From the NCBI GenBank assembly GCA_023423015.1, contig JAFAGE010000403.1, positions 1 through 17,534 of the forward strand: a stretch of DNA of 17,534 nucleotides. Direction: 5' to 3'. The notes under the pieces are model-generated. The model was not told the origin of the DNA and did no database searches. It saw only the letters and a program-made list of their open reading frames with translations. Of this stretch, positions 1-6,155 are shown piece after piece (position 1 is the first letter of the stretch; the number at the start of each line of letters is the position of its first letter). The translations under genes were made by a program, and so were the position numbers. Origin of the DNA: Bacteroidota bacterium (GTDB lineage Bacteria > Bacteroidota > Bacteroidia > Chitinophagales > Chitinophagaceae).

Positions 1-702
1 GTTTACTATTTCCACAATGAAAAGGGTAAGGTTATTTATGTGGGAAAGGCTCGTAATATCCGCTACCGCGTAAGCAGTCATTTTACACATAACGGTGCAG
101 GCCGGCAGCGTCAGGAATTTTTACGAAATATCCATAGCATCTCTTACCAGAATTGTGGTACAGAGCTGATGGCGTTTATCCTGGAAAACATCGAAATCAG
201 GAAATACTGGCCGCGATATAATTCGAGTTTGAAAAGCTACACCCCGAGTTTCGGGTTGTACACCTACGAAGACCAGAACGGATTTCAAAGGCTCATCATC
301 GAAAAGAAAAATACAAACCTGAAGCCATTGTATACATTTAATACAATGATAGAAGGTAACAGGCTGCTACACGAGCTTGAAAGAAAATTCTCACTTGAAT
401 TTACCGGGTTCGACGATCCTGTCGATTACAACGGGCGCGTTGCCGAAGCTATCGGATACCTGGAAAAACTATTGCCCACGTTTGCGGTTGTAGACGACCG
501 TTATGACGCAGAAGGAAGATCCTGTATTCTTATTGAGAAGGGACGGTTTTATGGTATGGGATATATGCCCGGTGATGCCGAAGTGTACTCTGCAGAAGAA
601 CTGAAATCGTATCTGCAGGTGTACCCGGAAAACGATTACATACGTGGACTCGTTTACCAATATGTTCAGAAAAGACCCGAGAAAAAAGTCATATTCGGAT
701 AA
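1..702 (+). CDS. Exonuclease/GIY-YIG nuclease, C-terminal part (5' end outside window)
   Basis: The frame is already open at base 1, so this is a C-terminal fragment of 233 residues; no true start is visible and the GTG at 40 is internal. The first residues form a GIY-YIG nuclease core: VYYF (the GIY strand) and VIYVGKA (the YIG strand), then the Arg-rich helix NIRYRVSSHF. CGTELMAFILE and a TYEDQNG motif follow. This matches the Bacteroidota protein that joins a DNA polymerase III epsilon-type 3'-5' exonuclease domain to a UvrC-like GIY-YIG domain; the exonuclease half would lie upstream. The likely role is DNA repair or processing in the cytoplasm. As I recall the family, a UvrC-like Cys cluster follows the GIY-YIG domain; here only two Cys are present in the fragment and the cluster appears to be missing. 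The stop overlaps the start of the next gene by one base (TAATG). The domain call is firm; the exact role is inferred. Confidence 0.85.
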   Translation, partial: VYYFHNEKGKVIYVGKARNIRYRVSSHFTHNGAGRQRQEFLRNIHSISYQNCGTELMAFILENIEIRKYWPRYNSSLKSYTPSFGLYTYEDQNGFQRLIIEKKNTNLKPLYTFNTMIEGNRLLHELERKFSLEFTGFDDPVDYNGRVAEAIGYLEKLLPTFAVVDDRYDAEGRSCILIEKGRFYGMGYMPGDAEVYSAEELKSYLQVYPENDYIRGLVYQYVQKRPEKKVIFG

Positions 703-1433
703 TGGAAAGAAAGATCGAGTCCTGGTTTAGTCCATGCCTGCAGCGCGATATGCCGGTTGCGGTATATGGACACTACGGATTTGCGCTGGTGATGATACCC
801 ACCGCTGCAGCCGATTTCCTGGAATATGAACGTTTCGGTCTCATTCAAGCTATGCAGCCGTTTGTTGACGCAGGCAAACTGAAAATCTTTTCGGTTAACA
901 GCATCAACAACGATAGCTGGATGAATTTCGAAGCACATCCACTTCACAAAAAATATATGCACAAACAATGGTGCTATTATGTTTTTGATGAACTGGTTCC
1001 GTATATCAGGTCGCAAACCAGCAGTGAAACACAGATATATGTATGTGGTGCCTCTTTCGGTGCACTGCATTGTGCAAACCTTTTCTTTCGCCGGCCCGAC
1101 CTGCTCAATGGGGTTGTAGCACTGAGCGGTGTTTATGACCTTACAGAATACACTCGCGGATATTTTGACGACGATGTATATTTCAACAGCCCTATGCACT
1201 ATATGCCGAACATGCATGATTATAATATTCTTGAACAAATCAGGCAAAGCCGTCACATACACCTGTTTTCCGGGAGTGGTGAATACGAGGAGCCGGATTC
1301 GGCAAGGAGGTTTGCAGGAATACTATACAACAAGGGAATTACTTACGATCTCGATATCTGGGGACCTGAATGGAGGCACGATTGGAATACCTGGCGGGCA
1401 GTACTGCCGCATTATCTCGCAACAAAATTCTGA
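702..1433 (+). CDS. Esterase-D-like alpha/beta hydrolase
   Basis: This 243-residue protein has no signal peptide. It carries the nucleophile elbow CGASFG with Ser118, preceded by the strand QIYV, as in the esterase D / S-formylglutathione hydrolase branch of alpha/beta hydrolases. HDWNTW near the C-terminus supplies the probable catalytic His226, and an acid is expected in the GSGEYEEPDS loop (191-200). The family hydrolyses carboxylic esters; the substrate cannot be read here. Its start overlaps the stop of the GIY-YIG gene by one base, so it is probably translationally coupled to it. Its 3' end overlaps the convergent aat gene by 22 bases (1412-1433), leaving no room for a terminator between them. 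The fold and catalytic call are firm; the function in the operon is unknown. Confidence 0.82.
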   Translation: MERKIESWFSPCLQRDMPVAVYGHYGFALVMIPTAAADFLEYERFGLIQAMQPFVDAGKLKIFSVNSINNDSWMNFEAHPLHKKYMHKQWCYYVFDELVPYIRSQTSSETQIYVCGASFGALHCANLFFRRPDLLNGVVALSGVYDLTEYTRGYFDDDVYFNSPMHYMPNMHDYNILEQIRQSRHIHLFSGSGEYEEPDSARRFAGILYNKGITYDLDIWGPEWRHDWNTWRAVLPHYLATKF

Positions 1434-2065
1434 TCAAGTATCCGGATAAAGTCTTTTCTCGGAATCATTCGTGCGCCAAGACTTTCCAAATGTTCAGTAT
1501 AGACCTGGCAATCAATAATTTTTACCCCTTCGTGCTGCAGCTGTTGAACAAACATGATAAAAGCAAACTTGCTCGCATTGCTCACTTTGCTGAACATACT
1601 TTCTCCGAAGAACACATTCCCTAAACGTACGCCATACAATCCCCCAACGAGTTCGCCATCCTGCCACGCTTCCGCACTTTGTGCATGGCCATGTTTGAAA
1701 AGGTTGATGTACGCGTCGCGTACTTCATCGCTGATCCATGTTCCATCCTGGCCCTTTCGCACCGTTTTCTTGCAATTCGTAATCACCTCGAAGAATGCTT
1801 TGTTGATGGTGAATGAAAACTGCTGGCGACGTATCACCTGCTTCATACTTTTAGACACCCTGATCTCTGCAGGGAATAATACAAAACGTGGATCTGGGCT
1901 CCACCATAGTATGTGTTCACCTTCGTACCATGGAAAGATGCCGGAATGATATGCCACAAGCAAACGCTCCATCGTGAGGTCGCCCCCGATTGCCAGCAAT
2001 CCATCCGGTTCGGCGAGATGGACGGGAGGAAAGATGATTGTATTGTCGAGCGAGAAGATGGGCAT
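1412..2065 (-). CDS. aat: Leucyl/phenylalanyl-tRNA--protein transferase
   Basis: Aat transfers Leu or Phe from aminoacyl-tRNA to the N-terminus of proteins that begin with Arg or Lys, creating a primary N-degron for ClpS and the Clp protease. The 217-residue protein has the family signature throughout: SGIFPWY (41-47), the WWSPDPR block (54-60), TWISDEVRDAY (109-119), GELVGGLYGV (137-146), FGESMFS (153-159), IDCQ (184-187) and SLGA (195-198). Length is normal for the short Bacteroidota form. The usual AHSVEAW segment reads AQSAEAW here, so the common His is Gln129. It starts five bases after the clpS stop, so the pair is one operon encoding the tagging enzyme and its recognition partner. Its 3' end overlaps the convergent esterase gene. 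Confidence 0.95.
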   Translation of the reverse strand: MPIFSLDNTIIFPPVHLAEPDGLLAIGGDLTMERLLVAYHSGIFPWYEGEHILWWSPDPRFVLFPAEIRVSKSMKQVIRRQQFSFTINKAFFEVITNCKKTVRKGQDGTWISDEVRDAYINLFKHGHAQSAEAWQDGELVGGLYGVRLGNVFFGESMFSKVSNASKFAFIMFVQQLQHEGVKIIDCQVYTEHLESLGARMIPRKDFIRILDQNFVAR

Positions 2066-2070
2066 CGTGA

Positions 2071-2367
2071 TCAGGCGGCTACTTCAACCGTTGCGCCAAT
2101 GCCACGGTCGGTAATAGCGTCGCAGGCGGCTTTAAGTTCATCGAATTCGCCTGTTTTTACTGCATATTTTCCTTTAAAGTGTATCAGGTATGCGCACTGT
2201 TCGGCTTGTTCGGCCGTATGGCCGCAAACCTCCATCAAAGTTTCAATCACCCATTCAAATGTGTTTACTTCATCGTTCCACACAATCAGGCTATACGGCT
2301 CATCAAAGGTGGTGAGCACATCGGTCTCCTCGAATTGTTGCGGTTTACTATTACCGTCGAACAGCAT
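2071..2367 (-). CDS. clpS: ATP-dependent Clp protease adaptor ClpS
   Basis: ClpS binds N-terminal degron residues (Leu, Phe, Trp, Tyr) and hands the substrate to a Clp ATPase. I chose the ATG at 2367 (98 residues) over a longer frame to 2496 because the family begins near here, an AGAGG stands about eight bases upstream, and a good promoter lies at 2386-2417. The longer frame would read through that promoter. The core WNDEVNTFEWVIETLMEVC and QAEQCAYLIHFKGKY is typical. Asn31, Asp32 and His63 correspond to the E. coli pocket residues Asn34, Asp35 and His66. The E. coli gatekeeper Met40 aligns with Phe37. The neighbour aat makes the N-degrons that this protein recognises; no clpA or clpC is in the window. 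Confidence 0.95.
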   Translation of the reverse strand: MLFDGNSKPQQFEETDVLTTFDEPYSLIVWNDEVNTFEWVIETLMEVCGHTAEQAEQCAYLIHFKGKYAVKTGEFDELKAACDAITDRGIGATVEVAA

Positions 2368-2385
2368 TTTAAGCCTCTTTATTAA

Positions 2386-2417
2386 CAAAATTAGAAATAA
2401 TGCCTTGTGGATGCAAG
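2386..2417 (-). promoter_or_regulatory. Bacteroidetes-type promoter of clpS-aat
   Basis: On the minus strand the -7 box TAATTTTG (plus-strand 2386-2393) matches TAnnTTTG exactly. CTTG (2414-2417) stands 20 bases upstream as a one-mismatch -33 box. The predicted leader to the clpS ATG at 2367 is only about 10-15 bases and contains the AGAGG ribosome site. An inverted repeat (CCTTG 2403-2407, CAAGG 2414-2418) overlaps the -33 box. Confidence 0.6.
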
Positions 2418-2456
2418 GTATTTTTCCAGTGTTTATGATAATAGATTGAAAAAAAA

Positions 2457-2487
2457 TTTGCACGAAAATGTGTAGCCCATATCTTTG
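2457..2487 (+). promoter_or_regulatory. Bacteroidetes-type promoter of tRNA-Val
   Basis: TTTG at 2457-2460 and TATCTTTG at 2480-2487 are separated by 19 bases, an exact match to the Bacteroidetes primary sigma consensus TTTG...TAnnTTTG. The predicted start of transcription is a few bases before the tRNA at 2501, which fits a short 5' leader. Confidence 0.8.
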
Positions 2488-2500
2488 CACTCCCAATTAC

Positions 2501-2575
2501 GGGAGCATAGCTCAGCTGGTTTAGAGCATCTGCCTTACAAGCAGAGGGTCCGCGGTTCGATCCCGTGTGCTCCCA
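2501..2575 (+). tRNA. tRNA-Val (anticodon UAC)
   Basis: A full cloverleaf can be read. The acceptor stem GGGAGCA pairs with TGCTCCC (2568-2574) with discriminator A2575. The D arm GCTC...GAGC follows. The anticodon stem TCTGC/GCAGA encloses the loop CTTACAA with anticodon TAC (reads GUA, valine). The T arm is CGCGG-TTCGATC-CCGTG. The 3' CCA is not encoded. It is a single tRNA with its own promoter and terminator. Confidence 0.96.
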
Positions 2576-2586
2576 CGGTCCGAAGA

Positions 2587-2613
2587 AGGTTTCAGGCAAC
2601 TGAAGCCTTTTTT
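2587..2613 (+). terminator. Rho-independent terminator of tRNA-Val
   Basis: AGGTTTCAG (2587-2595) pairs with CTGAAGCCT (2600-2608), nine pairs including one G-U, around a GCAA tetraloop. It is followed directly by a T run to 2613. It lies 12 bases after the tRNA. Confidence 0.9.
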
Positions 2614-2640
2614 CGTATAACAAATATTTGCGGTGATACT

Positions 2641-2696
2641 CCGCCCTCCGTCCTCGCCTCTGTCCTCCATTCTCCGTTCTCTCTTTACCTTTACAC
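2641..2696 (+). repeat. Heptad-repeat array A (pyrimidine-rich)
   Basis: Eight successive 7-base units can be laid out without gaps: CCGCCCT, CCGTCCT, CGCCTCT, GTCCTCC, ATTCTCC, GTTCTCT, CTTTACC, TTTACAC. Units are degenerate but nearly all pyrimidine with a strict period of seven. The last two resemble the CTTTCAC units of the arrays at 6051 and 16413. The array fills most of the gap between the tRNA terminator and the DinB-like gene. Confidence 0.65.
2686..2693 (+). promoter_or_regulatory. Possible -7 box of the DinB-like gene
   Basis: TACCTTTA matches TAnnTTTG at all but the last base and lies 16 bases before the ATG at 2710. It is formed by the last two heptads of array A. No clear TTTG -33 box is present; that position is occupied by heptads. 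Confidence 0.35.
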
Positions 2697-2709
2697 GAAT
2701 TATTACATT

Positions 2710-3240
2710 ATGAAACCTTTGTATCTTATTGCCCTCTTATTTTCCTCCTCATTTCTTTTGAATAGTGTCCAGGCTCAGAATCCTGCCGAAATTATGATCA
2801 AAGAGTGGGAGCGCGCCAAAGCGTATACCAAAGAATATCTCGACGTGATGCCCGATTCGGGATATGCATTGAAGCCAACTCCCGAAATGCGTTCTTTCGC
2901 TGAACAGATGCTTCACATTACCGACGCGAACTACGGATTTGCTGCAGCAGCTTCAGGCCAGAAGAGCCCGGTAAACTTTGGAGAATCTGAAAAGGTGGCC
3001 GACAAATCGAAACAGAATGTAACCAAACTGGTGCTCGACGGTTACGATTTTGTAATCAGCAGCCTGAAGAAAATGACACCCGCACAAATGAATCAACAAC
3101 TGCAATTGTTCGGGCGTTTTGAAATGACGAAGGCTATGGCGTTTGTGAAACTTTTTGAACATCAGACTCATCATCGCGGCCAGACTACTGTATACATCCG
3201 TATGGCAGGAGCTACACCGCCGCAGGAGAAATTGTTTTAA
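2710..3240 (+). CDS. Exported DinB family protein
   Basis: I start the gene at ATG 2710 (176 residues) because it opens a clear signal peptide (hydrophobic 4-18, SVQA then Gln23 as the probable cleavage site), whereas the longer frame upstream runs through the tRNA. The mature part is a DinB-type four-helix bundle. It has the helix FAEQMLHITDANYGF with His69 and the C-terminal HQTHHRGQ motif with His151 and His155, the usual three-His metal site, ending IRMAG-PP as in the family. DinB proteins are metal-binding; many are thiol-dependent enzymes or stress proteins, but the reaction of exported members is not known. It stands alone: a tRNA terminator upstream and a hairpin terminator downstream. 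Confidence 0.88.
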   Translation: MKPLYLIALLFSSSFLLNSVQAQNPAEIMIKEWERAKAYTKEYLDVMPDSGYALKPTPEMRSFAEQMLHITDANYGFAAAASGQKSPVNFGESEKVADKSKQNVTKLVLDGYDFVISSLKKMTPAQMNQQLQLFGRFEMTKAMAFVKLFEHQTHHRGQTTVYIRMAGATPPQEKLF

Positions 3241-3261
3241 GCCAGGTCGTCGTGTAAAAAG

Positions 3262-3293
3262 AATGCGTGTGGTATCCTGTGCCACACGCATTT
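3262..3293. terminator. Bidirectional terminator hairpin
   Basis: AATGCGTGTGG (3262-3272) pairs perfectly with CCACACGCATT (3282-3292), 11 pairs around a nine-base loop. On the plus strand it is followed by TTCATTTT. On the minus strand the hairpin is followed by CTTTTT (plus-strand 3256-3261). It lies between the convergent DinB-like gene and the 3379-3918 gene and could serve both. Confidence 0.8.
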
Positions 3294-3378
3294 CATTTTG
3301 TTGCTGTATTGTTATCCTCCGGTTATTAAATCCATCCTCTCTCGATAAACGATTTATCCATATCTGACATTGAAATAG

Positions 3379-3918
3379 CTATGCATGTTTACGTTTACCG
3401 GCCGACGAAAACAATATGATTGTAGAGAGTAACACTACACCGAGTGCAGCTGTTTGAAGCAAACCTTGCCTGTTGTATTTCCATTCTGCAGTCCAGCCTC
3501 TCTCAGCAATAATGTTTGGGAAAATTCCCTTCTTCAGATCATCGATAAATGCTTCGTACATATTAATCCTGTCTGCGAGCACAAGCGGCACCCAATGCGA
3601 GTATGTAGATTCGCTGTGTTGAAATGCATATCGCCTGATTTTTCCGCTTAGCCCGCTTGGCGGAACAGTTGTACCGAATACGGCAGTTACTGTAGGTCGT
3701 TCATTTGAATGCAAAATTTCAACGTCGATGGGTTGTTGTGCCGGCCTGTTGTAGTTAAGCCGTTCGTGGTCGGCACCATTCCAGTGCTTCATGGGATAAG
3801 TTGGATCGTTATCCGGGTCGGCATCAATGCCCCATCCGGGTATATTCTTTGGTTCACTGGCTATACGCCTGTCCAGATCCGGTTGAAACGGCATTACGTC
3901 GTCGCGTAGGTGTTTCAT
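3379..3918 (-). CDS. Unknown protein with C-terminal membrane anchor
   Basis: I do not recognise a family. The 179-residue protein has no signal peptide. The N-terminal half is polar and rich in Pro, Asp and Asn (for example IDADPDNDPTYP at 31-42). The middle holds GTTVPPSGLSGKIRR (82-96) and a stretch resembling an amphipathic region (110-130). The only strong hydrophobic segment is near the C-terminus, about 152-171, followed by the basic tail GKRKHA. This predicts a single-pass, tail-anchored topology with the bulk in the cytoplasm. It starts 12 bases after the stop of the upstream zinc dehydrogenase gene, so the two are very probably co-transcribed. The context suggests a partner or membrane tether for the dehydrogenase, but that is inference. 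Confidence 0.75.
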   Translation of the reverse strand: MKHLRDDVMPFQPDLDRRIASEPKNIPGWGIDADPDNDPTYPMKHWNGADHERLNYNRPAQQPIDVEILHSNERPTVTAVFGTTVPPSGLSGKIRRYAFQHSESTYSHWVPLVLADRINMYEAFIDDLKKGIFPNIIAERGWTAEWKYNRQGLLQTAALGVVLLSTIILFSSAGKRKHA

Positions 3919-3930
3919 GTTGGTTATTTT

Positions 3931-5094
3931 TTAAGCCACAGCTCTTGCGCTGGGTGGAATTAATAATGGTTTGATACACTGGTCGCGTTTGGCCGAGAAG
4001 ATGTGATATGCTTCCGACACTTCTTCGAGTGGAACGCGATGGGTGATGAGACCTTTTGGATTGAGTCGGCCCGACATCACGTGATCGATCAGTTTCGGTA
4101 ATAACCTTTTGACCGATGCCTGGTTGGCGCGGATCGTCAATCCCTTATTTACCACATTTCCGATAGGCACCAGCGTATCTAGCGGGCCGTATACACCCAC
4201 AATCGATACAACGCCACCTTTCTTCACTCCATTTATTGCCCAGTGTAGAGCGGTTGCGGAACCTCCCGTGAGCAACAGCTTACGTCCCGCAAGTGTTTGC
4301 AATGTGTCACCCGCTGCTTCACATCCAACTGCATCAATACAAACATCTGCTCCCAATCCGCCGGTGGTTTTTTTCAGGAACAAAACGGGATCGTGCATTT
4401 CTTTAAAATTGTAAGCTTCGCAATACGAATAATTGCGCGCGAATTCGAGTCTGTAATCAATGTGATCAATTATAATCACCCTTCCTGCTCCGAAGAACCA
4501 GGCGCAGCGTGCGGCCATAATTCCTATCGGGCCGGCTCCGAACACAACCACCGTGTCACCTTTTTGTATTCCTGCCATCTCAGCTGCCTGGTAACCTGTA
4601 GGTACAACATCGGTTAGCAACACTGCGTCGTCAAGATCCATTCCGGGTGGAATTATTGTTGGTCCCACATTGGCCATCGGTACGCGAACATACTCTGCCT
4701 GGCCTCCATCATAACCGCCTGCGGTGTGTGAATAGCCGAAGATGCCACCCACTGCTGTAGCTGCCGGATTTGTCTCGTGGCAGTTGCCAAAAAGCTCCTG
4801 TTTACAGAACGGGCATGAGCCGCACGCAATGTTGAATGGAACCATTACGTGGTCACCCACCTTCAGGTTATCTACCGCCGGACCAACTTCTTCTACCACG
4901 CCAGTGAACTCGTGACCGAAGGTCATACCCGGCCTTGTGTCCGGAACAATACCATGATAAAGGTGCAAATCCGAACCGCAGATACATGAGCGTGTTACCC
5001 GAACAATGGCATCGTTTGGGTGTTCGATGCGGGGCAACGCTTTGTTTTTGTCGAGGCGCACCCTGAAGGGTCCCCGATAGTTCATTGCTAACAT
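3931..5094 (-). CDS. Zinc-dependent alcohol dehydrogenase (formaldehyde dehydrogenase-like)
   Basis: This is a medium-chain dehydrogenase of 387 residues that oxidises an alcohol or aldehyde with NAD(P). I start at ATG 5094 (MLAMNYRGP), where the family begins; the longer frame relies on a TTG at 5124. The catalytic zinc ligands are Cys39 (in CICGSD) and His61-Glu62 (GHE). The structural zinc lobe is Cys91, Cys94, Cys97 and Cys105 (CGSCPFC...C). The Rossmann motif is GAGPIG (186-191), with Asp210 at the end of the next strand favouring NAD. The long insert between the structural lobe and the Rossmann fold, and the C-terminal layout, resemble glutathione-independent formaldehyde dehydrogenases. 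The substrate cannot be fixed from sequence. It is first in a two-gene operon with the tail-anchored protein. No clear promoter match was found in 5095-5290. Confidence 0.9.
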   Translation of the reverse strand: MLAMNYRGPFRVRLDKNKALPRIEHPNDAIVRVTRSCICGSDLHLYHGIVPDTRPGMTFGHEFTGVVEEVGPAVDNLKVGDHVMVPFNIACGSCPFCKQELFGNCHETNPAATAVGGIFGYSHTAGGYDGGQAEYVRVPMANVGPTIIPPGMDLDDAVLLTDVVPTGYQAAEMAGIQKGDTVVVFGAGPIGIMAARCAWFFGAGRVIIIDHIDYRLEFARNYSYCEAYNFKEMHDPVLFLKKTTGGLGADVCIDAVGCEAAGDTLQTLAGRKLLLTGGSATALHWAINGVKKGGVVSIVGVYGPLDTLVPIGNVVNKGLTIRANQASVKRLLPKLIDHVMSGRLNPKGLITHRVPLEEVSEAYHIFSAKRDQCIKPLLIPPSARAVA

Positions 5095-5290
5095 AAGTGA
5101 ATATGATTTTATGAGTAATCGCAAGCCAGCATGAACAACTCAAACAAGTGAGGGTTTAAGGAAGCGTACAAGTTGTGGAATGATGGCTGTAGTGTGTTGT
5201 TGTAAAAAAACGTGCCGCGCCAGGCTAATAAAACATAGAAGTAGCTGATCAGGAGCTGTAACACCTGAAAAATTCTCCTATCTTAATGCG
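5095..5290. other. Divergent intergenic region
   Basis: These 196 bases separate the starts of the dehydrogenase operon (-) and the DUF1080 gene (+). I see no RNA gene, no heptad array and no strong TTTG/TAnnTTTG pair on either strand. TATCTTA at 5279-5285 is the nearest thing to a -7 box for the plus-strand gene but is only about 12 bases from its ATG and lacks a -33 partner. Confidence 0.5.
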
Positions 5291-6061
5291 ATGAAATCTG
5301 CTGCTTTTTTCCTGCTGATATTATTGCAAATAAGCTGTAATCCTAAACAAGAAGAGTGGGTGCAGTTGTTTAATGGTAAAGACCTCACCGGTTGGACAGT
5401 GAAAATCCGCGGACATGAACTGGGCGAAAATCCCGGCAACACCTTTTATGTAGAAGATGGCAAACTGAAGGTGCAATACAATCCGGATTCATCGTTCAAT
5501 GAAAAGTTCGGGCACATATTCTACAATACACCATATTCTCACTACCTGCTGGCGGCAGAATACAGGTTTGTAGGCAACCAGGCTAAAGATGGCCCCGGAT
5601 GGGCGATACGGAATAGCGGGCTTATGATTCATTGTCAATCGCCCGAGTCAATGCTGAAAGACCAGGACTTTCCGATATCTATAGAAGTACAGCTCCTCGG
5701 TGGCGATTCCACAGGCGAAAGGTCTACCTGCAACCTATGTACTCCAGGCACGCATGTCGTGATGAACGACACCCTTGTCACCCAACATTGTGTTAATTCT
5801 TCATCGCAGACTTACCGCGGCGACCAATGGGTGCGTGCGGAAGTTCTTGTACTTGGCGATAGCATAATCAAACATATTGTAAACGGCGACACGGTATTGG
5901 TGTATCAAAAACCACAGATCGGCGGCGAAGTGGTATCCGGCTTCGACCCCGCCGTAAAGAAAGACGGTCAGCTACTTAACTCTGGTTATATCTCCCTCCA
6001 AAGCGAAAGCCACCCGATCGAGTTCAGGAAAGTCGAGCTGAAGAATCTAAGTGAAAGGTGA
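5291..6061 (+). CDS. DUF1080 (3-keto-disaccharide hydrolase family) lipoprotein
   Basis: The 256-residue protein begins with a short signal peptide ending LLQISC, a loose lipobox with Cys16, so it is probably a lipoprotein. The domain starts with the hallmark LFNGKDLTGW (26-35) and continues with FYVEDGKLKV, the RNSGLMIH segment and IEVQLLGG, as in the beta-sandwich DUF1080 family (concanavalin-like fold). Some members cleave 3-keto-glycosides; others are uncharacterised, so an exact substrate is not claimed. A Cys pair in TCNLC (about 146-150) may form a disulfide or bind a ligand. The last codons (Ser-Glu-Arg-stop) are made of GTGAAAG heptads of the array that begins at 6051. No terminator other than that array hairpin lies downstream. 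Confidence 0.88.
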   Translation: MKSAAFFLLILLQISCNPKQEEWVQLFNGKDLTGWTVKIRGHELGENPGNTFYVEDGKLKVQYNPDSSFNEKFGHIFYNTPYSHYLLAAEYRFVGNQAKDGPGWAIRNSGLMIHCQSPESMLKDQDFPISIEVQLLGGDSTGERSTCNLCTPGTHVVMNDTLVTQHCVNSSSQTYRGDQWVRAEVLVLGDSIIKHIVNGDTVLVYQKPQIGGEVVSGFDPAVKKDGQLLNSGYISLQSESHPIEFRKVELKNLSER

Positions 6062-6134
6062 AACGTGAAAGAAATCATTGCCGTTTGCCGTTTCCCGACA
6101 TTGCCGCTTTCCTACAGTCTTTCACCTTTCACCT
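6051..6134. repeat. Heptad-repeat array B with inverted arms
   Basis: The 84 bases (12 x 7) consist of 7-base units: GTGAAAG, GTGAAAC, GTGAAAG on the left; TGCCGTT, TGCCGTT, TCCCGAC in the middle; and TTCACCT twice at the right end. The left arm (6051-6063) is a perfect 13-base inverted match of the right arm (6120-6132), so the whole element can fold. It starts inside the DUF1080 gene, covering its stop codon at 6059-6061, and ends eight bases before the -7 box of the next gene. Confidence 0.75.
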
Positions 6135-6141
6135 AAAACAC

Positions 6142-6149
6142 TATCTTTG
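6142..6149 (+). promoter_or_regulatory. -7 promoter box of the HYC_CC_PP gene
   Basis: TATCTTTG matches the Bacteroidetes -7 consensus TAnnTTTG exactly and stands seven bases before the ATG at 6156, so the transcript would have almost no leader. At the -33 position there is only TTTC (6120-6123), contributed by the right arm of array B, with an 18-base spacer. Confidence 0.6.
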
Positions 6150-6155
6150 CCCTAC

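Noticed and set aside
666..1262. Minus-strand frame of 198 codons opposite the esterase gene
   Set aside because: The plus-strand frame has a catalytic elbow and family motifs; the antisense protein shows no recognisable motif.
2368..2496. Longer clpS start at 2496
   Set aside because: The extension overlaps the clpS promoter box and does not resemble the family; the ATG at 2367 has a ribosome site and the normal N-terminus.
2501..2575. Integration site of a mobile element at the tRNA
   Set aside because: No integrase, no direct repeat of the tRNA 3' end and no change in gene content was seen nearby.
2485..2709. In-frame extension of the DinB-like gene through the tRNA and array A
   Set aside because: It would translate tRNA-Val and its terminator; the ATG at 2710 opens a clear signal peptide.
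6051..6134. CRISPR array
   Set aside because: Units are seven bases with no spacers and no cas genes; this is a tandem heptad array, not repeat-spacer DNA.
6078..6155. Upstream start of the HYC_CC_PP gene inside array B
   Set aside because: The region is heptad repeat and lies before the -7 box; the ATG at 6156 begins a signal peptide.
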